Made by a program: the position numbers and the translations under genes. From Lutjanus erythropterus (lineage: Eukaryota; Chordata; Actinopteri; Lutjaniformes; Lutjanidae): a DNA stretch of 64,000 bases. Every line of letters starts with the position of its first letter. The first letter of the stretch is position 1. The stretch spans positions 25,479,753 to 25,543,752 of the forward strand of contig CM034607.1 of NCBI GenBank assembly GCA_020091685.1. The letters are read 5' to 3'. The notes beneath the pieces were generated by a model. It was not told the origin of the DNA and ran no database searches. It was given only the letters and a program-made list of their open reading frames with translations. Positions 49,201 through 56,846 of the stretch are shown piece after piece.

Positions 49201-51476
49201 CTCACTTTTGCCAGACACCTCAGGCAGGTCATGGGGTCTGATTTTTCTTTGACCTCTTGACCTCTGTTGCCTTAGATAATGGTCCCATAATGAAAGATGA
49301 GATTCACAGGTCAACTCTTTAAGATTTTTGAGCTGTCACTGCAAGTTATATCTTAACGTCTCCTTTTTTTTTTCTTGCCTCTGTTGTGAAACCTGTGCAC
49401 CAGATTTGGGCAGTATCAAGGTATTACAGTATACCAGTGTGTTTAGAAATTCCAAAGGTATTATTTTCAAAACCATCTAAAATAACAGACACTCCTCTTT
49501 CTATTGAACTGCACTCTGCCTTCTGCCTTAAAACAGGTCATATGACATCAACAATGTGTTACAACAATTATGATTTATAATAAGGGCAAAGGAAAACACG
49601 TCAATAATACTGCAGACATATTTTAACTAAAAACAGGAATTATAGCCAACATTAGTGATTTGATCAGGATATTTTCATGGATTCAGAAAAACTATGAAAT
49701 GGTTTTCTCATTAGTCATTACAGCAGCAGCTTGTTGTCCATGTTTCCAGTATGTTATTAATTATTCAAGACAATTAAGCAGTGCTCCAAAATACACCATA
49801 CGTGTCACCGAGTCAGGTCTTCTCAGTGTTTTCACCTTCATCTCACTGCACACAGGCAGCCTGTTTTAGCTTGTTTAATTTTCAGTACACACTAGACGGG
49901 TTTTGAGATTTGGGACAACTGCTTGTAATTTGTGATTGTCCTGAATTTTCCAGGAAATCTGGTAACCCTACTGGCACGCGATCTCTGTTCAACCCACTGA
50001 TGTTTCTATATCAAATGTCCAAAGAAATTTTGAAAAAAGCTTAAACAATTATGAGCCCAACATGACGTCTTCAGATGTCCAAAACCCAAAACTCTTCATT
50101 TGCTATTACAAATGACAAAGAAAAGCAGCAAATCCTCACATTTTTAGAGGTTGGAACAAGCAAACTCTTTTCATTTTTGTTTGAAAAATGACAATTAATC
50201 AACAAAATAGTTGGCAACTAATTCTCTTTTGATTGAGTATTTTATTAACTGACTAATCATTGCAGCTCTGTGTGTCAGTGTCAGCTAAGTGTCATTGAGT
50301 CCTGCAGCAAGAATCTGTGGAAGAAGGACGTTTATTTCCTATCTATTCATTATTCTATTGGTATTTAAACCCAGCAAGACTTGTCAGAGTAGGCTAACTG
50401 CTTATTAGCCTCACAAAATTGTAGGTAAGACAATGTCATACATGCTATAATGACTCGTCAGGAAAATAAGAAAAAATAGACACCACCCTAGCCTGCTGTA
50501 CACTGTTATCTTCTTTTAATGCACCTATTGTAGGTTTATTTTCTATAATATGCTGATGGTCTGTTGTGGCTCCTTAGTTCTCTCAGTCTGTGTTCAATAA
50601 GATAAGACACCATTTCATCTGCTGCACTCTCTGCCTCTCTTCTTCCTCAGTCTGCCAGCTGAACTGCTCGAGTCACGGGGAGTGCGACTCGTTCACACGC
50701 CGCTGCGTCTGCCACCCGTTCTGGATGGAAAATTTCATCAGAGCTCAGCTGGGAGATGCAGAGAGCAACTGTGGTGAGCTGAGATGAATCATAATTAAAT
50801 ATTTTGTCGGTCATTTAAGGCGTCAGATGTGGCAACATATAATGACATGCTTTGCTTTTTTGTCTCACTAAATATTTAATTTTCAGAGTGGAGTGTACTG
50901 TATGTGACCATTGCATCCTTTATGATTGTGGTTGCTATAGCAACAGTTGTCTGGGGGATGGTGTGTTGCTGTAACAGGTGAGTACACATACAGTATAAAC
51001 ATCATTTCAATTAAAGTATGTTCTTGTTTAACTATGTGAACACCAACTGATGATATGTGATGTGTTTTTATTTCCTGACAGGCGTAAGAGTAAAGTGCGC
51101 AGAAGCAAAAGCAGATATAAAATACTAGAAGCTGATGAGCAGGACAGTCTGGAGCTACAGCCACCTAGAGCAGGTAACACACTCTGGTCCTTTTAAATAA
51201 TGGGCTGAATAAAATATATGCTTAGTGCAAGTTTGACAGCATCATTTTGACATTATACTGTCTCTTTCTCGCCCACCAGCCCGCCTGAAGCCCGTCCCCG
51301 CTCCCACCTCCTCTGCCCTCATGCACTCGGACTCTGACCTGGACAGTGATGACGGGCAGGGCGGGGTCCCGTGGACGGAGCAGGAGCGCGGGCATCTCCT
51401 GCGGCCCCAGAACGGCTCCCTGAGGAACGGCCAGGGGCCGGTCAGGGGCAAAAAGCAAAGAGAAGAGCTGCTATAG
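28000..51476 (+). CDS. kiaa0319l: KIAA0319-like protein (PKD-domain type I membrane protein; AAV receptor orthologue), complete
   Basis: The mammalian protein cycles between the cell surface and the trans-Golgi and is the entry receptor of adeno-associated virus (AAVR). Coding exons: 28000-28093, 31624-31892, 33787-34030, 37303-37401, 38439-38536, 38684-38771, 40793-40885, 40990-41122, 41778-41883, 42743-42865, 42972-43095, 45721-45853, 46070-46218, 47052-47203, 47336-47474, 48393-48552, 48845-48987, 50651-50773, 50887-50977, 51082-51173, 51280-51476. They total 2850 nt, 949 residues, with every join in frame. Order of parts: signal peptide (residues 1-31), eight-cysteine MANSC-like domain (32-121), Ser/Thr-rich linker, five PKD domains (about 204-682), Cys-rich membrane-proximal region, one membrane segment (about 826-850) and a cytoplasmic tail. 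Human residue length is about 1050; most of the shortfall is in the linker. Synteny with ncdn excludes the KIAA0319 paralogue. Confidence 0.96.
28094..31623 (+). other. kiaa0319l: kiaa0319l intron 1
   Basis: This 3.5-kb intron holds a dispersed repeat copy at about 31290-31520 (GAACATTAAATATCTTGTCT family) and a short (TG)n run near 28448. Nothing else with structure is seen. Open frames such as 28996-29232 and 30810-31037 lack any family resemblance and splice support. Confidence 0.6.
31290..31520. repeat. Dispersed fish repeat (TTAAATATCTTGTCTTTG family), copy 2
   Basis: It matches copy 1 (14050-14270) through ATTCAGAATGAG, ATATTTACAAAAA, GTTTGAACATTAAATATCTT and ends CAACATCCCAACATTATTGG. 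Non-coding. Confidence 0.7.
33178..33643. mobile_element. Fold-back MITE family B, full copy
   Basis: The ends AAAGGGACAGC and GCTGTCCCTTTAAA are inverted copies. Inside each end lies a second inverted pair: TTATCCATCTAGAT with GAGATATCAGC on the left, and the complement (CAATCTAGATGGATAAATA with ATATCTCCAA) on the right. The middle is unpaired. It is non-coding, in kiaa0319l intron 2. Confidence 0.8.
34205..35550. mobile_element. Fold-back MITE family A, interrupted by family B
   Basis: The left part (34205-34370) carries GTATGAGGTATG, GATGGTGGTCTGCAGGCCTCC and TGGAGAAGCTGCAGG. The right part (34891-35550) carries the arms TTTCACCTCTTTACTTTG, AAACCAACCAAACTCC, GAGGCAGCGGTAGATGAAC and AAAGTAAAGTGGTGAAAATA, and ends AACTATCCCTTTAAG. 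The interruption is a family B element, so A was present before B inserted. Open frames in this span are spurious. Confidence 0.75.
34371..34890. mobile_element. Fold-back MITE family B nested inside family A
   Basis: The ends are inverted copies: GGGACATGTATTTATCCATC on the left; AAATGCATAAATTGAATAAAACATGTATTT (partly quoted) on the right. They enclose GAGTTTTGGAGATACAGGC and its complement near 34820. The host family A sequence resumes immediately at about 34891 (AAATGTACGTATTTG). Confidence 0.7.
35551..37302 (+). other. kiaa0319l: kiaa0319l intron 3, distal part
   Basis: AT-rich intron with a CGATTAGT-family repeat at about 37043-37215 and nothing else that I can support. The neighbouring exon 4 begins at 37303. 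Confidence 0.6.
37303..38771 (+). CDS. kiaa0319l: kiaa0319l exons 4-6: PKD domain 1
   Basis: The three exons encode about residues 203-297: [20 protein letters not shown], then [20 protein letters not shown], then [10 protein letters not shown] and [11 protein letters not shown]. The order and wording follow human KIAA0319L closely. In human AAVR, PKD1 and PKD2 are the domains bound by AAV capsids. Intron 4 holds an AT/GT microsatellite. Confidence 0.93.
37930..38042. repeat. (AT)n/(GT)n interrupted microsatellite
   Basis: About 110 bp of alternating purine-pyrimidine, mostly TATATA with periodic GTATAT and ACGT interruptions, in kiaa0319l intron 4. The hydrophobic IYIYIY open frames over it are artefacts. 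Confidence 0.95.
38772..40792 (+). other. kiaa0319l: kiaa0319l intron 6
   Basis: A 2.0-kb AT-rich intron. I see no exon, mobile element end or repeat array in it, apart from scattered poly-A/T runs. Confidence 0.55.
40793..42865 (+). CDS. kiaa0319l: kiaa0319l exons 7-10: PKD domain 2 and first part of PKD domain 3
   Basis: Exons 7-9 encode PKD2: [20 protein letters not shown], then [20 protein letters not shown], then [20 protein letters not shown]. Exons 9-10 begin PKD3: [20 protein letters not shown] and [21 protein letters not shown]2 carries the principal AAV-binding surface in the mammalian protein. Introns 8 and 9 are each almost wholly a fold-back MITE. Confidence 0.93.
41228..41737. 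mobile_element. Fold-back MITE family B filling intron 8
   Basis: The left arm has AATCCATCTAGATTGTCTTG and GTTTTGGAGACATCAGCTGT. The right arm has GACATCTCTACAGCCGATAT and CAAAACAATCTAGATGAATA, the inverted partners. It occupies about 510 of the 655 bp of intron 8 and ends about 40 bases before exon 9. Confidence 0.75.
41918..42670. mobile_element. Fold-back MITE family A filling intron 9
   Basis: The left end has TTTAAAGGGATAGTCGGG and GATTGTATGAGGTACC. The right end has AAGTACCTCATACAACCAC and CTGTTTAAAC, in inverted orientation. The arms pair through most of the element (AGCCAAATATTGCTCTC with GAGAGAGCCTTATTTGGCTT; TTTTCACCACTTTACC with GGTAAAGTGGTGAAAA). It takes up about 750 of the 859 bp of intron 9. 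Confidence 0.8.
42972..47474 (+). CDS. kiaa0319l: kiaa0319l exons 11-15: end of PKD 3, PKD domains 4 and 5
   Basis: Exon 11 ends PKD3 ([20 protein letters not shown]). Exons 12-13 encode PKD4 ([47 protein letters not shown]). Exons 14-15 encode PKD5 ([57 protein letters not shown]). Each repeat keeps the WxRDD/YxWS-type core and final TLTVTD strand. Exon 13's donor is followed within about 10 bases by a long TG repeat. Confidence 0.93.
44005..44240. repeat. Dispersed fish repeat (same family as 14050), inverted copy 3
   Basis: Landmarks are AACGGTTGGGATTCTGTT, ACATAAAAACAGAAGGCAATG, TTGTAAATC and CAACAAGTTTCAAAAAGCTG. These are the reverse-orientation counterparts of the family. Non-coding. 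Confidence 0.7.
44400..44710. mobile_element. hAT-type element remnant
   Basis: It starts with CAGAGGTCCCCAACAGGCGG, a characteristic hAT terminal sequence, followed by GGACCGCGGTCCGAG and, near 44680, GGTGGGCCGCCATAAATAAA. No transposase frame remains. The right end is not clear. Confidence 0.55.
46228..46268. repeat. (TG)n microsatellite just after the exon 13 donor
   Basis: About 20 TG units begin roughly 10 bases downstream of the GTTAGG donor of kiaa0319l exon 13. TG repeats bind CELF/TDP-43-type splicing factors in other genes, so length changes could affect exon 13 use. Confidence 0.9.
47475..48392 (+). other. kiaa0319l: kiaa0319l intron 15
   Basis: A 0.9-kb intron without an identified element. 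It ends in a long pyrimidine-rich stretch (48240-48390, including a C10 run) before the exon 16 acceptor. Confidence 0.55.
48393..51476 (+). CDS. kiaa0319l: kiaa0319l exons 16-21: membrane-proximal region, membrane span, cytoplasmic tail
   Basis: Exon 16 has [20 protein letters not shown]. Exons 17-18 end in a six-cysteine EGF-like segment ([27 protein letters not shown]). Exon 19 encodes the membrane span ([20 protein letters not shown]) followed by CCCNRR. Exon 20 carries [14 protein letters not shown], with a YxxPhi signal (YKIL) typical of endocytic sorting. Exon 21 has the acidic [10 protein letters not shown] and ends KKQREELL before TAG. Endocytosis and retrograde traffic of human AAVR depend on its tail. 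Confidence 0.94.
48988..50650 (+). other. kiaa0319l: kiaa0319l intron 17
   Basis: A 1.7-kb intron holding a decayed CGATTAAT-family repeat (about 49985-50270). No exon is supported. Confidence 0.55.
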
Positions 51477-52784
51477 CAAGGGAGGAGGGGGGAGCTCGCC
51501 GCTGCCCTCACACACATACGCACCTCCTCCTCCTCCAGCTGTCACACCCCCTCTGTTCCTCACTCTTCCTGTTTCTCTTCTGTTGTTCTTTCTACACAAA
51601 AACCTCACACCTCTTATCCATGAAGACAAAACTGGATTAAGGATGAGGATGAGAGGAAAAACATGCTGGAAACATGTTGTCCCACTGTCACAGAAAAAAA
51701 CACCACTGAACTGAAATTTCCCTGCTCCCACGCTGAGCCATTATGGAGGAAAAAAAACTATAATTTTGCTGAGAACTAGGGGTAAATGGTATAAAAATGT
51801 AACATACACCCTTATAATTTAACACAGAGACCTGAAGAATGTACTGTTACCCCTCTGACTGATGGCAGATGTTGGTTAGAGACTGAGAGAACGTAGCCTG
51901 AGTGACACTTGACTTTCTGGATTTAAAAAAACAAAAAACAAAACAAAAAAAAAACAACCAAGCTTCAATGACACGAAAACCAGCCACTTGACACGCTCAC
52001 ACCTTGCCTCTTGTAGACACGCATGTATGCACACAAAGACGTCGTATTCACACTGTTCCAGGTCAAACTGATGCTACCAAACACTGCCATGTTGAAAACC
52101 AATGGTTAATTCTGCTCTGATGATTCAACGCAACCAAAACAGAGCTACCAACAGCAATGGACCCTTCTCCCAAAAAACAAAAAACAAAAAACATACAAAA
52201 AAATGTGCATGAAGAGTGGCAGATTGTATTTCTGGTACAATCTGATACCGGAATGATCGCCTGCATGTTTGTATGTTGGGTGTATGTGTGGATTTTTTTC
52301 TGGCTGCTGAGCCAAAAGATGTTTCTTCAGAGCAGTTTGTATGTTTTTACGTCTGTTATTATTAACCCACGGAAGAGTCACATTGTTGTCGGTGAATATG
52401 GCGGTCAGAGGCAGAGATCTTTGGAAAAAAAAAAAAAAACGTCTTGCTTTTATCTTTTAGTCTGAAGGCTTCCCTGTGGATTAAATCGCTGTAACACACA
52501 CTGGAATACACAACGTTAATGAGTTTAGTCTCATCGGAGACGATAATGAGGGGTTCACAACACAACAAATGGGAACGACTGGACACTGCTTCCTCACCTC
52601 AATGTTCATTAATGTAATGATTGCTTGAACCATGAAAACCACTGAGTTTGTGTTTTGTTTCTGTTATTTTTTTACAAACACCTATTAGGCTGTGATTAGA
52701 TGTCGATGCACTTTGACTTCATGTCAATCAGCTTCGGTCTCATTTTGTCTCTTGTTGGTTGAAAAGGGAGGTCTCTTGACAGTT

Positions 52785-53420
52785 AACGAGGCAGTTTTGA
52801 CTATTCAGACTGGGGTTGTATGAGGTATTTATTCCTAATCAGTGTATTAACTCCAGTAGATGGTGGTCAACATGCCACCAGTTTGGAGAAGCAGCAGGAC
52901 TACTGGTGTAGGAAGCTGAGCAGTGTAAGTGTATGCCAAATTTAGAACATTTTCATGATCATACTTTGCCATCTGAAAGCTGGGAAACTGACTTTACATG
53001 AGCCAAATATTGTTCTCTCCAACCCAACCAAACTCCATTAACAAAAATAGTAGTTTTCCCTCGCAGAACATGGGAGTTGTTGGTCTACCGCTGCCTCAAT
53101 CTGTTAGTTTGTTTGTGTTACTGTGTGACTTTGGTGTTTTAAAAGGTTAGCTTGGATTCACTAAAGTCACTCAATAACAAAAACTAACTAACAGATTGAG
53201 GCAGCGGTAGACCAGCAGCTCTTGTGCTCTGCAAGGTAAAATTATTGTTTTTGTCAATGGAGTTTGGTTAATCAGGTAAGAGTGATATCTGGCTTATATA
53301 ATGGCGGTTACCTGTCAGAAAAGCCAGTCTGATGGCAAGGTAATATTCTAAATATAGCATACACTTAAACTAAGAACTTCATACAACCCTAGTTCAAATA
53401 ATCTGAACTCTGCCTTTAAA
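52785..53420. mobile_element. Fold-back MITE family A, copy in the kiaa0319l 3' region
   Basis: The left part has GGGTTGTATGAGGTATTTA and the right part ACTTCATACAACCCTAG, with arms AGCCAAATATTGTTCTC and GAGTGATATCTGGCTTATAT in inverted order. The centre includes GTGTTTTAAAAGGTTAGC and GAGGCAGCGGTAGACC. If transcribed, it would form a long hairpin. Confidence 0.75.
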
Positions 53421-54340
53421 GATGGAAAGTTCAGCCATAAACACCGGACCTGCATTCGAAAAAATACTTGATTTCCTTGACTTTAGAGATAAAAGGAAAG
53501 GATATATTTACATGAAGCTAAAGTCCAGAAGCACCTCAGTAATTGTTACATATCTGTAGGCTTGAATGAAAACAATGGCGTCAGCTTAATGTTTGACAAA
53601 GTGTGACTTTTTAATCCTGTGAGGTAATTATACTGCTTCCTCTGTGCAGTTTCTGCGACCAGTTATATAATTTGTTTGGCTCCAAACTTGTCTTACTTGC
53701 CACTTGGCAAAAGTACCACAAAAACAAAAGGGAAAACTGAGTGACATGATCAAGAAAAACATTAGACTTCAAAACAGACATCACTTAACTTCCATTAGAT
53801 ATGAAATTGAGTTGTGTGACGTGAAACTGTGTTAAATCCTGAAAACAAATTATTTCTTCCCACAAACAGGATAATAGTCTGTTCTTATTCTATTTACAGA
53901 AAACTTGTTTAATCTGAGGGATGTTTTGCCATAAATGCAAAAGGTACAGGACGCAGAGGAAGGCTCAAAGAAAAACAGCAGAAGCTTCATCTGCTTCTTC
54001 GGCGTATCAGCAGTGGTGACGGGTGTTTCTGAGGGAGAACTTTAACCAAATGACTCTTCCCTGCAGCAAATCAGTGCGTTTGCATGTGAAAGTGGCCTGT
54101 AAGTCACCTTTTCTTTGGTTGTTGAATGTTAAAAGGGTACACCATTGAGACACTTCAGCGTGTACTCTGTGTGAAATAAGCAATCGTTTTTTAAAAAAAT
54201 TGAGAAAAATGTCTGTTTCTCACGGTGAAGTCATCTCATGCTCATGTCAGTTCTGCTGCTGCACTAGTTTGGTCTCAAAGCACCCAGAGGAGACTTGCTG
54301 AATTTATCTGGCCATCTTTTGCCAACTAATGTGAGGCAAT

Positions 54341-54660
54341 TTAAAGGGACATTTCACCCCGGCATGAAAAAAGTACGTATTTTTCCTCTGGTCTGTAGTG
54401 ATATTTATCCATCTAGTTTGTTTTGGTGTGAGTTCTTTTTACCATAGAAAGAAAACAATTCCAATATGAAACTGCTCACAACAAGGCCTCTCAGTTGAGT
54501 ACCTGAGCCTACCTAGTTCCATTTTACTTGAGAGAAGGCAGACAACTCTACAGCTGATATCTCCAAAACTTGGCAAGTCTCACCAAAACAATCTAGATGG
54601 ATAAATAGCACTACAGGCTAGAGGAATAATATTTATTTTGTGGTGAAGTGTTCCTTTAAA
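54341..54660. mobile_element. Fold-back MITE family B, short intact copy
   Basis: The ends TTTAAAGGGACATTTCACC and GGTGAAGTGTTCCTTTAAA are inverted copies and give the clearest view of the family B termini. Inside are TTATCCATCTAG and its inverted partner CTAGATGGATAAATA. Confidence 0.85.
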
Positions 54661-55102
54661 ATCAAGTGCACCCAAGTGCCAACTCTGTAAAATGCCATCT
54701 TTTAAATACTAATTATAATTCTTCTTGTGTTTTTTAGCACATAATATGGCTTTTGGAGTAATTGCAACGATTTGATGTTCACTCTTATTGATCTGTGTAT
54801 TTTTTTTCCCCCAAAATTAGCAGTGAAAAAGAAAAAACTTTTTAAGGATAATTCTGCAAAATTCAGCCTTTTTTTCCTGTTACATTTACCAGTCACTTTT
54901 GGGATTTATAGAAGTGAATTGACCTCGACTCTGATGGAGTCCACTGTGAAGGCGGACAAAGAAAATGGGGAGCAACTGTAAAATGAAGGGAGTTTAATTT
55001 AAAACGTTTTAGATGAGATTTTAAGTGAAGGATTTACAGCCCTTCTCTTTCTCCTGTGTGAGCAGACCTGATGCAACTGGATAATCTGTAAATTATAATA
55101 AA

Positions 55103-56690
55103 ATGTTTCAGTTTGTTCTTGAATTATTTTTTTTTTTTTTGAGAGATGTGTGCTTGTTTCTCGCTCTGTTCTGAGTAAAAACTTTGATTAAAGCCTGAGG
55201 CAGAAACTGGAGTTTTCTTTCCCCATTTTGTCCTGACTTTGCACTTTGTCCCAGCTTGCACACGTCAAATGAGAGGAGCATGTGGTGTGACACTAAAATT
55301 TAAATGTCATGGGACTTCACCAAAGCCTTTATAAGGTCCTCTAACATTTGAAGCTGGAATGAATTCATCAATTAGCTATCTATTAAATTCATCAGCAACC
55401 AAAAGGTCAGAATTCTCTGATTCCAGCTTCTTAAATGTGAATATTTTCTGCTTTTCTTTAAAGTTTGTCCACGCCTGGTTTAGATATTACAAACAGTCCA
55501 TGTTCCCTCACAAACAGCGGTGAGCACAAGTTAAACCTGCCTCTTTGAAGTCCTGGAGCAGCTCTAATCCTCCATCAGTCCAGAACAGGATAAATATGAC
55601 CGTTGTAAGATAAAACTGTGCGAGTCACTTTGAATTCTCTGATGAGATGATGTCAGATTTCAGGATCATCATCATGCAGCTTTATATTACAGAGTTCAGT
55701 CATGGGCTGCTAAAAAGACACACGTCCCATCGGTGTTGTCTTGTGGCCCAACTGGCTCACGATTGTCACGTTTTGATCCGCAGAGAGAGAAGAAAATATA
55801 AAACAGCTCCAGGTCACTCTGTGGTTTTAGAGGTTCAATAAAACAGAGTAAATGGTGGTGGGATATGCATGAAGGAAACTAATTTTTATTCTCATTTGGC
55901 AAAACACACTGAATACAATTTGTATTAATTCAAAGACAAATAAATTTTAACTTTTAAGGGTGATCCAAGACCGACTGTATGTGAAAGTAAGCTGTGTTTT
56001 ACAACAGTATCTGCGTTTGGAAAAATCTCTCTTTAGCCTTAGATATCCCATTTCTATGAATTGATGATGTGTATTTTCTAACATAATTTAGATTATAAAT
56101 ACATAATTTATTGTCCCAAAACAATGACAAGGTATCTCAAATAACAACTTACTTACTTACTATAAGATAATGAGTTACTATTGTAAAATAATGAGTTAGT
56201 GTCCTAAAATAATGAGAAACTTTTTCAGGATAATGACTTAGATACTAACTCATTGTTCTGTGACAGTAAGTCATTATTTAACTCATTATTTTGTGTATTT
56301 TTATAATGACTTTTTCCATCAGCCTGTTATGTACATACTTTGAACATTATGTTCAGTGAGTTTAACTCCAGTATCCTCACACTACAGGCCAGGACACCCA
56401 GCAAACATGTTGGAACCCGGCAGAGCACCAGAAACATGCAACACTGAGATGCTCCTACTGTCTTCATGCAAACTGCACATGCCTGCAGATGGATGCACAG
56501 TGTTTGACTTTTCTCTCAGAGGCATTAAGCCGAGTATTCATTAATAAAGGAACATTAATGTCATGGTGACATCTGTTTACTGTGGTGCCTTCAGATATAT
56601 CACAAGAGGAAGGAAATCAGTTGTTTCGTCTTTTTTCCCTTATATTGCTGCCCTCTGCCTCTCACACTCCTTATATGGGAAAGGAATTAG
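55103..56690. other. Intergenic region between kiaa0319l and cap1
   Basis: AT-rich. At 56110-56310 the phrases ATAATGAGTTA and TAACTCATTAT recur in both orientations, a decayed fold-back or palindromic repeat. No gene is supported. Confidence 0.6.
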
Positions 56691-56846
56691 TTGCGCGAAC
56701 AAGGGCGGAAACGCGGCGCGGTGACAGCTGGGTAAATTCACCACATACAGGAAGAAAAAGACGAAGCCCAGTGAGTCTGTCCTGCAAAACCTGCACACTC
56801 CCACGGCGATATAAAACACCAAATCACTGCTTGACCAGTTTAGCAG
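56690..56846 (+). other. cap1: Probable cap1 5' UTR exon and CpG-rich promoter
   Basis: CpG-rich sequence (GCGCGAACAAGGGCGG, ACGCGGCGCGG) at about 56692-56721 is followed by a block ending in a strong donor, TTTAGCAG-GTAAGC. No start codon for a long frame is present. It is the only good promoter-plus-donor candidate upstream of the cap1 start codon exon. The 5' limit is approximate. Confidence 0.5.

Larger units (their letters stand above)
51477..55102 (+). other. kiaa0319l: Probable kiaa0319l 3' UTR and downstream sequence
   Basis: After the TAG stop, the sequence is non-coding. The first canonical AATAAA I find is at 55097-55102, followed by U-rich and GU-rich sequence. An ATTAAA at 52480 is an earlier, weaker candidate. 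If the distal site is used, the 3' UTR is about 3.6 kb and includes two fold-back elements (52785-53420 and 54341-54660). A poly-A run lies at 52424-52439. Confidence 0.4.

Noticed and set aside
51222-51731. Open frames on both strands across the last kiaa0319l exon
   Set aside because: They are shadows of the GC-rich coding exon; the REELL-TAG frame is the supported one.
56110-56310. A CRISPR-like or tandem array of ATAATGAGTTA phrases
   Set aside because: Spacing is irregular, both orientations are mixed and the host is a vertebrate; it is a decayed palindromic repeat.
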